Assembly (NCBI GenBank): GCA_021323355.1
Contig: JAJONK010000128.1
Location: 1-6,994 of the forward strand
Origin: Deltaproteobacteria bacterium
Lineage (GTDB): Bacteria; Desulfobacterota; Binatia; UBA9968
Length of the DNA stretch: 6,994 nucleotides
Reading direction: 5' to 3'
Of the stretch, positions 1 to 5,414 are shown piece by piece; position 1 is the first letter of the stretch, and the number at the start of each line of letters is the position of its first letter. Below the pieces are notes generated by a model, which ran no database searches, was not told the DNA's origin, and saw only the letters and a program-made list of their open reading frames with translations. The position numbers were made by a program, and so were the translations under genes.

Positions 1-717
1 ACCGGCTCGACCGGAGTGTCACTGCGCGCGGCGATGAAAGGACTGCCGGTCAGGGCATTGATATTCATCCAAACCCGCTTGAGTTTCAGTCTGATCGGCC
101 AGCCGGGGATGACGCCGGCGAAGATTAAAAATGTTGCCGTCAGCGGCATCGGCTCGCTGGCGCACTATGGTGCCCAAACGGTGTTGAAACGGCTCGGCCG
201 CGATGGTCCCGGTGACAAGGTCAACTACATAGCCACCAATACCACTGCAAACAGCTATGCGGCACTGACCGGCAAAGCGGCGGATGCGGTGATTCTCACG
301 GCGCCATATACCTCCATGGCAACCTTGGCCGGCTACGTCGATCTCGGCGATACCTTCGATGTGCGCGATGTGCAAGGAGGGCTGGTGGGAAGAATGAGCC
401 ACATCCAGAATCATCGCGGGCAGATCAAGGCTGTATTGCGCGCCGTGTTGCGTAGCAACGAGATGATTCTCAAGAATGACGCCGAGGTTATTCCATTTAT
501 ACAGAAGGAATTCGGTTTGGAGCAGAACGTGGCGGCGGACAGTTATCGGCAGATCAAACAAGTGTTGAATGTCGACGGTGACATTGAAGAGCCGGTTTTG
601 AAGTCGATCCTCAATAAAATCAGACAGGAGTCCGGCATTGCCGCTGAGATTCCCGTGGACCGTCTAGTCGATCTTTCGATGCTCCGCGAGGCTAGAGCGG
701 ACCTGCGAAAAAAATAG
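1..717 (+). CDS. ABC transporter substrate-binding protein, NitT/TauT-like (5' end outside window)
   Basis: The frame is open from base 1 and ends at a TAG at 715-717, giving 238 residues in view. The GTG at 16 is not a credible start, because the family fold is already under way there. Proteins of this kind are periplasmic solute receptors of NitT/TauT (NMT1/THI5-like) ABC importers and usually have about 320-340 residues, so roughly the last two thirds is present. Visible family-like features are the segment after the first lobe (LRAAMKGLPVRALIF), a second-lobe start (AKIKNVAVSGIGS), an alternating hydrophobic stretch ending in AALTGKAADAVIL near residues 85-100, and a typical C-terminus with PVDRLVDLSMLREA. 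The substrate cannot be read from sequence. No permease or ATPase gene follows; the next gene is 139 bases away. It is divergent from the second binding protein at 2970-3974, so the two are unlikely to be a recent duplication. The call is firm at family level only. Confidence 0.85.
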   Translation, partial: TGSTGVSLRAAMKGLPVRALIFIQTRLSFSLIGQPGMTPAKIKNVAVSGIGSLAHYGAQTVLKRLGRDGPGDKVNYIATNTTANSYAALTGKAADAVILTAPYTSMATLAGYVDLGDTFDVRDVQGGLVGRMSHIQNHRGQIKAVLRAVLRSNEMILKNDAEVIPFIQKEFGLEQNVAADSYRQIKQVLNVDGDIEEPVLKSILNKIRQESGIAAEIPVDRLVDLSMLREARADLRKK

Positions 718-727
718 TGGCAGATAC

Positions 728-764
728 GGGAGACGGAAGACGGGGGACAGGGAGAAGGGGAGAC
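728..764 (+). repeat. G/A-rich GGGAGAC-type repeat tract
   Basis: This purine-rich stretch holds GGGAGAC at 728-734 and 758-764, AGACGGGGG at 738-746, and G-runs at 728-730, 742-746, 750-752 and 757-760. The same two words recur in the gap after the TPR gene. It looks like a degenerate short tandem repeat. The four G-runs could in principle form a quadruplex, although one loop would be 11 bases long. No coding function is apparent. Confidence 0.5.
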
Positions 765-844
765 AGAATGGGTTCAACTAAGACGACTGAAAAAACAAGT
801 CTTGCCTTTCAGCTATCACCATTGGTAAGTTCGGCATTCATCAC

Positions 845-851
845 AAGGAGG
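845..851 (+). promoter_or_regulatory. Ribosome binding site of TPR gene
   Basis: AAGGAGG, a near-perfect Shine-Dalgarno sequence, lies 5 bases before the ATG at 857. It fixes the start of the TPR gene and suggests efficient translation. Confidence 0.85.
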
Positions 852-856
852 TCTGT

Positions 857-1318
857 ATGAAATCGCTATTAGCCGCCATTACGTTGATTGCGCTGGTGCT
901 GACACAAACTCGCGCTTTCGCCGACTTGCCAGAACCCAAGGCCGGGCCGCAGAATCCGAATATGGAAGCGGGACGGAAAGCCATCGATGCCAAGGACTAC
1001 AAGGCCGCCGTTGGCCATCTCACCAAGGCGGTGCAGGAGCTGCCCAATGAGGCCGATGCCCATAACATGCTCGGCTATAGCTATAGAAAAACGGGTAACT
1101 TCGATAAATCGATGGAGCACTATCAGCGCGCCCTAAAGATCGATGCCAACCATCGCAGCGCCCATGAATATTTGGGCGAGCTTTATCTTGATCTGAATCA
1201 AATGGCCAATGCCGAAAAACAACTTGCTGCGCTGAAAAAGGCCTGCCCGATGCTTGGCAGATGCGAAGAGTACGATGATCTTAAACAGGCTATCGATAAC
1301 CACAAGGCGAAGAAATAG
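857..1318 (+). CDS. Exported tetratricopeptide-repeat (TPR) protein
   Basis: This is a 153-residue protein with a Sec signal peptide: basic MK start, hydrophobic core at residues 4-16, and likely cleavage after AFA at 20-22, which places it in the periplasm. The mature part contains about three TPR units, at roughly residues 36-65, 66-99 and 100-130. They show the usual small/aromatic pattern (A-x-D-Y-x-x-A near 45-51, LGYSYRKTGNFDKSMEHYQRAL at 72-93, LGELYLDLNQ at 106-115). TPRs act as protein-binding scaffolds, so a partner protein is expected, but none is indicated. The C-terminus has two cysteines, C130 and C136, before an EEYDDLKQAI helix; they could form a disulfide in the periplasm. 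The start is set by a strong ribosome binding site. It lies between a binding-protein gene and a racemase-superfamily gene on the same strand, with gaps of 139 and 99 bases, so shared transcription is possible but unproven. Confidence 0.87.
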   Translation: MKSLLAAITLIALVLTQTRAFADLPEPKAGPQNPNMEAGRKAIDAKDYKAAVGHLTKAVQELPNEADAHNMLGYSYRKTGNFDKSMEHYQRALKIDANHRSAHEYLGELYLDLNQMANAEKQLAALKKACPMLGRCEEYDDLKQAIDNHKAKK

Positions 1319-1326
1319 CAAAAAGA

Positions 1327-1362
1327 GACGGGGGCAGACCAGTAGATCGGGAGACAAGGGGC
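1327..1362 (+). repeat. Second G/A-rich repeat tract
   Basis: It contains AGACGGGGG at 1327-1335 and GGGAGAC at 1350-1356, followed by a GGGG run at 1359-1362. Both words also occur in the gap upstream of the TPR gene, in the same orientation. The two tracts flank the TPR gene and appear to be degraded copies of one intergenic repeat family. Confidence 0.45.
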
Positions 1363-1417
1363 TACATTGATCAACGTTCCAATGTGAACCTTCACACGGT
1401 TACGGAAGAGTTGCCAA

Positions 1418-2194
1418 ATGGCTGAAACAATCAAAGCTACAATCGGCTTCGTCAGCGGCGGGGCCGGCTCCATGCCGCACTACAGTAGCTTTCTTCCGAT
1501 GATTCCCGAATCGGTTAAATTCGATTTTGTCGGTTTGCAGCTCTACGGCGAATCGCTGTATCAAATTGCGGATAAAAAACAGATCATCGTGGAGCGGCTC
1601 CAAGAACTGATCGCACAGCGATACTGGGACGGGCTTATTCTCACCGCCGCGCCTACAGAAGTGCTTAATCCCGGACTCTTCGATGCGCTCAAAGCGGCGC
1701 TTGCGGTTCCTTTCACGACGGCTTTGCATGCTTGTGTTACAGCGCTTCGGGTTTACCGCGCCCGGCGGGTTCTTTTATTGACGCCGTTTGATCAGCGTTT
1801 GAATCAGCTGATTTGCGGGCATTTGGAGCAGCTAGGAGTGGATGCGGTGGCACCGCATCCTTTTGAAAATCTCGCTGTACCCAAACGCATGGACCCGGAT
1901 GATGTCTTCGAACTGACAAAGAAGAATCTCAGGGCGACTGATCCTGTCGACGCCATCTATTTTCAAGGCGCGGTACTCGATCCGATCAAAGTTCTGGAGA
2001 AAATCGAGCGCGAGCTTGGAATGATGGTGATTGCCAGCAATCCGGCGATGCTATGGTACGTGCTTTCGCAGCTTGGGCTTGCCTATCCGATCAGTGGCTA
2101 CGGCCGGCTTATGCGCGAGTGGCCGGCATTGCCGGATGAACAACCCGCGCTGCCTGCTGGTGCCGCAGCTAATACGCGGCTTCAGGATAATTGA
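1418..2194 (+). CDS. Arylmalonate decarboxylase / maleate isomerase-like protein (Asp/Glu racemase superfamily) without the catalytic cysteines
   Basis: This is a 258-residue cytoplasmic protein with no signal peptide. GGAAGAG at 1404-1410 lies 7 bases before the ATG. Family signs are the N-terminal IGFVSGGAGS at 9-18, WDGLIL at 70-75 leading to the first active-site loop, VPFTTALHACVTAL at 97-110, ARRVLLLTPFDQRLN at 115-129, the IERELG...VIASNPAMLW segment at 196-213, and GYGRL at 227-231. The GYGRL ending is shared with arylmalonate decarboxylase as I recall it. Members use one or two cysteines on facing loops for racemisation, cis-trans isomerisation or decarboxylation. Here the first position falls at A77/A78 (TAAPTE) and the second at about G184 (FQGAVLDP). 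The only cysteines, C106 and C133, sit in helical segments away from those loops. The fold is therefore clear, but the usual chemistry is doubtful and the substrate is unknown. Neighbouring binding proteins hint at uptake and breakdown of small acids, which is inference. Confidence 0.85.
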   Translation: MAETIKATIGFVSGGAGSMPHYSSFLPMIPESVKFDFVGLQLYGESLYQIADKKQIIVERLQELIAQRYWDGLILTAAPTEVLNPGLFDALKAALAVPFTTALHACVTALRVYRARRVLLLTPFDQRLNQLICGHLEQLGVDAVAPHPFENLAVPKRMDPDDVFELTKKNLRATDPVDAIYFQGAVLDPIKVLEKIERELGMMVIASNPAMLWYVLSQLGLAYPISGYGRLMREWPALPDEQPALPAGAAANTRLQDN

Positions 2195-2209
2195 CGACGC
2201 AAACCAACC

Positions 2210-2223
2210 AAGGCTGCTGCCTT
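2210..2223. terminator. Possible small hairpin between convergent genes
   Basis: AAGGC (2210-2214) and GCCTT (2219-2223) form a 5-bp stem with a TGCT loop. It lies 16 bases past the racemase-like gene and 68 bases past the end of the minus-strand lipoprotein gene. On the minus strand it is followed by GGTTGGTTT, a weak T-rich tail; on the plus strand there is no T-run. It is at best a weak terminator serving mainly the lipoprotein gene. Confidence 0.25.
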
Positions 2224-2291
2224 AACGCCTACAGCATCTGTCAACCATGAACAGCTTGGAAGCGGACACGGTATATGGGAGGATCGCTTCG

Positions 2292-2642
2292 TTATCGGTT
2301 ACGCGCCTCCCGCATCCAGGTGGTGCCATTCTGCCACTCGATCTGGTCGCGCCGGACAGTGCCTCGCAGACCACCTTCCCAGTCCAGAGCACGGACACTG
2401 CCGCCGCCGGTGATATCTAGCCGGCTGCCCTGGCCTCGCTCGTTGCGCGCTTCTAGCCCCGACGGGGTTGAGACTATTTCGGCGCGTAGATTGCGATCAC
2501 CGTTAACGTACCAGCTGCCCTCCAGATCCCGAGCCGAACCGGGCCAGTTAAAAATTCCGCCGTCCCGATCAAAAATTTGATCACAAGAAGCGGTTAGAAA
2601 TAGTGCAAAGATGATCACCCAAAGCGTGCTTGTTCTTTTCAC
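2292..2642 (-). CDS. Small putative lipoprotein of unknown family
   Basis: This is a 116-residue protein starting with GTG at 2642. A good ribosome binding site (AAGGAG) 6 bases upstream supports that start. The N-terminus is a lipoprotein signal: basic KR, hydrophobic core at residues 7-16, then LTASC with the lipidated cysteine at C20, so it is probably anchored in a membrane facing the periplasm. The mature part, about 97 residues, is short and beta-rich with regularly spaced tryptophans and glycines: GSWYVNGDR near 42-50, NERGQGSRLDITGGG near 68-82, DWEGGLRG near 87-94, and IEWQNGTTW near 100-108. The pattern suggests two or three related beta hairpins, perhaps a small barrel or sandwich. 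I do not recognise the family and assign no function. It is transcribed alone, converging on the racemase-like gene and diverging from the binding protein at 2970. An AT-rich element reading TATACT on the minus strand (2767-2762) could be its -10 box, without a good -35. Confidence 0.72.
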   Translation of the reverse strand: MKRTSTLWVIIFALFLTASCDQIFDRDGGIFNWPGSARDLEGSWYVNGDRNLRAEIVSTPSGLEARNERGQGSRLDITGGGSVRALDWEGGLRGTVRRDQIEWQNGTTWMREARNR

Positions 2643-2648
2643 GGTAGT

Positions 2649-2654
2649 CTCCTT
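2649..2654 (-). promoter_or_regulatory. Ribosome binding site deciding the lipoprotein GTG start
   Basis: On the minus strand this reads AAGGAG, 6 bases before the GTG at 2642-2640. It is the main argument that the gene starts at this GTG, placing the signal peptide exactly at the N-terminus. Confidence 0.75.
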
Positions 2655-2874
2655 GTCCTAGCCGGTTGGATTTTCGCGCCTCGTCTAAAGATCTTTTTGA
2701 GCAGCCGGCAAGGAAATTTGCCCAAATTGTCAGGCTCGCGTTTCTAAGCTGCGATGAAGCTAGTATATAGGATTTCAGCAAAGGGAAAAGTACAGCGCCA
2801 AAAAAGTAATTGAGATGCGAATGTCCTCTTACGAATCCTTACTAAGATGTGCCCGCTAAAATGATAAGCACGGA

Positions 2875-2889
2875 AGTGACTGTGTCACT
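2875..2889. repeat. Perfect 15-base inverted repeat upstream of the binding-protein gene
   Basis: AGTGAC (2875-2880) and GTCACT (2884-2889) are separated by TGT. The symmetry fits a small operator for a dimeric regulator or a short hairpin. It lies 80 bases before the preferred ATG of the substrate-binding protein and just upstream of the possible promoter. No regulator can be named. Confidence 0.45.
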
Positions 2890-2894
2890 GAGGC

Positions 2895-2920
2895 GCTTTC
2901 TCGACAAGAGCGGCGAAAGC
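2895..2920. repeat. Stem-loop in the binding-protein upstream region
   Basis: GCTTTC (2895-2900) and GAAAGC (2915-2920) form a 6-bp stem closing a 14-base interior. It directly follows the AGTGAC palindrome and overlaps the possible -35 element, so it may be a second DNA site rather than an RNA structure. Confidence 0.35.
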
Positions 2921-2931
2921 TGTGTTATATA
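2901..2931 (+). promoter_or_regulatory. Possible sigma-70-type promoter of the binding-protein gene
   Basis: TCGACA at 2901-2906 matches TTGACA at five of six positions. TATATA at 2926-2931 is preceded by TG at 2923-2924, an extended -10. The spacing of 19 bases is long. If real, transcription would begin near 2938, which excludes the upstream GTG at 2922 as a start and fits the ATG at 2970. Confidence 0.33.
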
Positions 2932-2956
2932 GAGCCGTGATGGGGCGTTTTATGAC

Positions 2957-2962
2957 GAGGAG
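2957..2962 (+). promoter_or_regulatory. Ribosome binding site deciding the binding-protein start
   Basis: GAGGAG lies 7 bases before the ATG at 2970. In-frame upstream starts at 2922 (GTG), 2940 (ATG) and 2952 (ATG) lack such a site and would put an unlikely 6-16 residue extension before the signal peptide. Confidence 0.75.
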
Positions 2963-2969
2963 AGAAGGT

Positions 2970-3974
2970 ATGATCATCTATCGACTGATAATGTGCACTG
3001 TGATTTTGTCTGCAATCTCTGGGTCATCGGGCTTGCTTGCTCAGGAGAAGAAGCTCGAAAACTTACGAAGCGGCGGCGGCTCGGCATCGGCGGCGCAGAT
3101 GTCTATCTGGTTTGCCAAAGAAGGAAACTACTACGAAAAAAACGGGCTCAATGTCGAACTCATCAGTATTCCCGGAAGCTCGCTGGCACTGCAGGCGATG
3201 TTGTCGGGAGAGCTGCCGATCATTCAAGCTGGCGGCGCGGGTCCGATTCAGGCCGCCCTGTCGGGCACGGATACGGTGGTGGTCGCGACTATCGCGAAGA
3301 AATTTAACTGGTGGATCTTCAGCCAGCCTAACATCAGCCGTATGGAAGATTTAAGAGGCAAAGTATTTGGCACGACCCGGTTCGGTACTCAATCGGATCT
3401 AGCCTCGCGCATCGCGTTGCGCCTTCATGGCCTCGATCCGGAGCGCGATGTCACCATGGTTCAAACCGGCGGGCCGGCGGAAACGGTGACTGCCATGATG
3501 ACCGGCAAAGTTCATGCGGCGGCGATCTCCCCGCCGGCCACACTGCAAGCGAAAAGGGTTAAGCTCAAGGACTTGATGGACCTGTCAAAACTCGATGTCG
3601 AGTATCACGTCAACGGTCTGGTGACTACCCGCAGGTATCTCAAAAGCAACGAGGATGTCGTGCGCCGTTTTCTCCGAGCTTATATCGAAGGCGCGGTTCG
3701 CGGGCAGAAGGACAAGGCCTTTGCCATGAAGACCATGGGAAAGTATTTTCGCAGCGACGACCGCGAAGTGCTGGAAGAGACATACGAGATGAGCATCGAA
3801 AATGGTTTCAGTGTCCCTCCATATCCGGCGGGGATCGCCAGCTTGTTACAAGAATTGGAGAAACAGTTTCCAAAAGCCAGGGGAGCGAAACCCGAGGATT
3901 TCGCCGATAGCCGGTTAGTGCGCGAGTTGGATCAGAGCGGTTTTATCAAATCGGTGTTGGCGAGCGGCAAATAA
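2970..3974 (+). CDS. ABC transporter substrate-binding protein, NitT/TauT (NMT1/THI5-like) family
   Basis: This is a complete periplasmic solute receptor of 334 residues from the ATG at 2970, ending in TAA. The signal peptide is MIIYR followed by a hydrophobic core (LIMCTVILSAISG) with cleavage probably after LLA, before QEKK. The mature protein has the family layout: lobe one with MSIWFAKEGNYYEKNGLNVEL, the GSSLALQAMLSGELPIIQAGG segment that in relatives lines the ligand cleft, and LRGKVFGTTRFGTQSD at the start of lobe two. AMMTGKVHAAAISPPA, the hinge-side conserved stretch, and the helical C-terminus (RRFLRAYIEGAVRGQKDKAFAMKTM) follow. NitT/TauT relatives bind sulfonates, nitrate, thiamine precursors or aromatic acids; the ligand here cannot be deduced. 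No permease or ATPase gene is adjacent, so it is an orphan receptor in this window. It is clearly diverged from the partial receptor at 1-717. A longer protein from GTG 2922 is possible but less likely. Confidence 0.9.
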   Translation: MIIYRLIMCTVILSAISGSSGLLAQEKKLENLRSGGGSASAAQMSIWFAKEGNYYEKNGLNVELISIPGSSLALQAMLSGELPIIQAGGAGPIQAALSGTDTVVVATIAKKFNWWIFSQPNISRMEDLRGKVFGTTRFGTQSDLASRIALRLHGLDPERDVTMVQTGGPAETVTAMMTGKVHAAAISPPATLQAKRVKLKDLMDLSKLDVEYHVNGLVTTRRYLKSNEDVVRRFLRAYIEGAVRGQKDKAFAMKTMGKYFRSDDREVLEETYEMSIENGFSVPPYPAGIASLLQELEKQFPKARGAKPEDFADSRLVRELDQSGFIKSVLASGK

Positions 3975-4324
3975 CATCTAGTTTGCGTCGCTGGAATCGA
4001 GCCGACGACCAATAAACCCGAATTCCGCAGTAGAGATTGATATTGCGTACCAATCAAGAGGTGAACCCTGGAGAGCGGAGGCACAGGAAGAACAATTCCA
4101 TTACCGCATGGCGTGGGTAAAGGGCTGACAATTTTCAGGAAGACTCGCGCAGCACTGGAGAGTGCAGACCGCTACAAGCTACTGGCCCATTGCGTTCGCT
4201 CTGGAGGGCTTAGCGCTTGATCGCTGTGTCACTTGGAACTTCCGAACTCGGGATAAATTGAGCGACCAGAGAATTTTGGGAAGTGAAGAAGTCTAGCAGG
4301 TTACTTAAAACTCTGGTTGCAGGT
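3975..4324. other. Gene-free region between convergent binding-protein and selD genes
   Basis: No convincing gene is seen in these 350 bases. A 72-codon minus-strand frame (4428-4210) mostly overlaps selD in another frame and does not look like protein. The region holds a short hairpin at 4152-4165 (GCACT/AGTGC with a GGAG loop) and the larger imperfect stem-loop at 4265-4317. A tRNA(Sec) gene was looked for, since selC can sit near sel genes, and none was found. There is no T-run typical of a strong intrinsic terminator for either flanking gene. Confidence 0.6.
4265..4317 (-). terminator. Imperfect stem-loop directly after selD
   Basis: Arms ACCAGAG (4265-4271) and CTCTGGT (4311-4317) pair over 7 bp. 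The stem continues with TTTT/AAAA (4274-4277 with 4307-4310) after a 2-base bulge, then AAGT/ACTT (4281-4284 with 4303-4306) after a 3-base bulge, giving 15 pairs around an 18-base loop. It begins 7 bases past the selD stop codon. The position suits a transcript end or 3' stabilising structure, but there is no U-run after it, so a classical intrinsic terminator is uncertain. Confidence 0.4.
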
Positions 4325-5377
4325 TCAGACGAGCCGTATCCAGGCTTTTTGCAGCGACGTGGCATAGCCGACTTGCGTTGCCGCGTCGACACCGGCGCTC
4401 TTAAGCTCTTCAAGAAGCTGTGATGCATGTCGGTTGGCGACGGCTATCAGCAGTCCGCCCGAAGTTTGCGGGTCCAAGGCTACTTCGATCAGCCCCTCAC
4501 GGATCGAGTTTTCGATGAATATTTTATCCTGCAAAAACTCGCGATTACGTTTGCAGCCGCCGGTGATGTAGCCTTTCTCGGCTAAATGGGTGGCATCCTG
4601 CAGAAGCGGCAGCTTGGCCGATTCGATCACCAGAGTCACACCGCTGCCGCTGGCCATTCCCAAACCATGGCCAAGAATGCCAAAGCCGGTTATATCCGAG
4701 CAGGCGTGCACGGCAAATTTGCGCATCACGTTAGACGCCGTGGCGTTGAGCGTGGTCATCGACCGAACGGCTTGATCGACGCTTTGTTCGGCAGCTTTAC
4801 CTTTCTTGAGAGCCGTGGTGATGATGCCGGTGCCGAGAGGTTTGGTTAGAATCAGCGCGTCGCCTTCCTGCACGCCGACATTGCGGTAGATCTTATCGGG
4901 ATGAATGGTGCCGGTCACGGCCAGCCCATATTTGATTTCTTCGTCGATGATGCTGTGACCGCCGATGATCACTGCGCCGCTTTCCTTAACCTTATCGGCG
5001 CCGCCTTTGAGAATCTCTCCCAAGATTTCGATATCCATCTTCCCTTTTGGAAAACAGACGAGGTTCAGGCATGTCTTGGGCTCGCCGCCCATGGCGTAGA
5101 CGTCGCTGAGCGAATTGGTCGCCGAGATCTGTCCGAAGGTATACGGGTCATCGACAATCGGCGTGAAGAAATCGACCGTGTTGACGATGGCGAGATCCGG
5201 CCGCAGGCGAAAGACTCCGGCGTCGTCGGAGGTCTCCGTCCCGACCAACATGTCCGGGTGGTTAAACTTTGGCAGATCGTGCAAAACTTGCACGAGGTCG
5301 GCAGGGCCGAGCTTAGCGGCTCAACCCGCGGCTTTGACTGACTGCGTCAGCCGAATGGCTTTTTTCTTTCCGAGCAT
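4325..5377 (-). CDS. selD: Selenide, water dikinase (selenophosphate synthetase), a selenoprotein with in-frame UGA
   Basis: SelD converts selenide, ATP and water into selenophosphate, AMP and phosphate, supplying selenium for Sec-tRNA(Sec) and selenouridine. Read from the ATG at 5377, the protein has 350 residues including Sec, close to the 347 of E. coli SelD. The N-terminus reads IRLTQSVKAAG-Sec-AAKLGPADL, with TGA at 5323-5321 as residue 19 in the active-site Cys/Sec position and the catalytic Lys at 22. Further family motifs are DDAGV at 51-55, TVDFFTPIVDDP from 67, YAMGG at 94-98, GGHS at 139-142, LTKPLG at 177-182, DITGFG at 228-233 and DPQTSGG at 302-308. An AGG lies 6 bases before this ATG and 3 before another at 5380, so 5377 is preferred. 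Stopping at the TGA would leave an internal GTG start (5293) without the catalytic residues. It lies 37 bases after selB on the same strand, presumably one operon, and a SECIS candidate follows the UGA. A nonsense mutation is unlikely given the exact position and selB next door. Confidence 0.96.
5277..5295 (-). promoter_or_regulatory. Candidate bacterial SECIS hairpin in selD
   Basis: In the mRNA, UCGUGCAA pairs perfectly with UUGCACGA (8 bp) around a GUU loop whose first base is G. The loop begins 34 bases after the UGA. From memory, bacterial SECIS elements have a short stem, a G among the first two loop bases, and a UGA-to-loop distance of about 16-37 bases, so this fits near the upper limit. 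SelB's last winged-helix domains read such loops. A second hairpin nearer the UGA (5298-5310) has a CCU loop without G. Confidence 0.6.
5321..5323 (-). other. selD: Selenocysteine codon (UGA recoding site) in selD
   Basis: TGA on the minus strand, between GCC GCG GGT and GCC GCT AAG, giving AAG-Sec-AAK. The frame is open and SelD-like on both sides. Relatives carry Cys or Sec at exactly this residue, the nucleophile of the flexible N-terminal loop. Confidence 0.95.
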
Positions 5378-5414
5378 CATAGACCTGTGAGTGTAGTTCG
5401 ATCGCAAACTCAAT

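Larger units (their letters stand above)
2643..2956. other. Divergent intergenic region
   Basis: The stretch separates the minus-strand lipoprotein gene from the plus-strand binding-protein gene and is visibly more AT-rich than its surroundings. It holds the lipoprotein ribosome binding site, a palindromic AAAGATCTTT near 2685-2695, a TATACT-like element on the minus strand at 2767-2762, and the two inverted repeats and possible promoter at 2875-2931. Small frames here lack ribosome binding sites and protein-like composition. I see no gene. Confidence 0.6.

Noticed and set aside
2192..2194. Racemase-like gene TGA as another selenocysteine codon
   Set aside because: The frame stays open for a while after it, but the protein already ends a normal distance after GYGRL. 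The downstream translation shows no family similarity and no Cys-aligned motif.
2686..2695. AAAGATCTTT palindrome as an operator
   Set aside because: A single 10-base palindrome in AT-rich DNA is expected by chance and has no repeated partner nearby.
2581..2781. 66-codon minus-strand frame upstream of the lipoprotein gene
   Set aside because: It overlaps the lipoprotein start in another frame and runs through the AT-rich intergenic region; no ribosome binding site or family signal.
2922..2969. Upstream start of the binding protein at GTG 2922
   Set aside because: It adds 16 residues before the signal peptide without a ribosome binding site, whereas ATG 2970 has GAGGAG at good spacing.
3985..4012. 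tRNA T-arm-like GGCTCGATTCC on the minus strand, as a possible selC
   Set aside because: The loop lacks the TTC start, flanking bases do not form a 5-bp T stem or an acceptor stem, and no anticodon arm is found.
4210..4428. 72-codon minus-strand frame at the end of selD
   Set aside because: It overlaps selD in another frame, lacks a ribosome binding site and has no recognisable protein features.
4325..5293. SelD as a 322-residue protein from the GTG at 5293
   Set aside because: It would lack the Sec/Cys and Lys of the active site, has no ribosome binding site, and the SelD-like frame continues upstream through a TGA at the expected Sec position.
4901..5341. 146-codon plus-strand frame across selD
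   Set aside because: It is antisense to the well-supported selD, and its composition is explained as a codon shadow.
4325..5377. selD as a pseudogene with a nonsense mutation
   Set aside because: The stop is TGA exactly at the family's Cys/Sec residue, the whole frame is otherwise intact, and selB is next to it.
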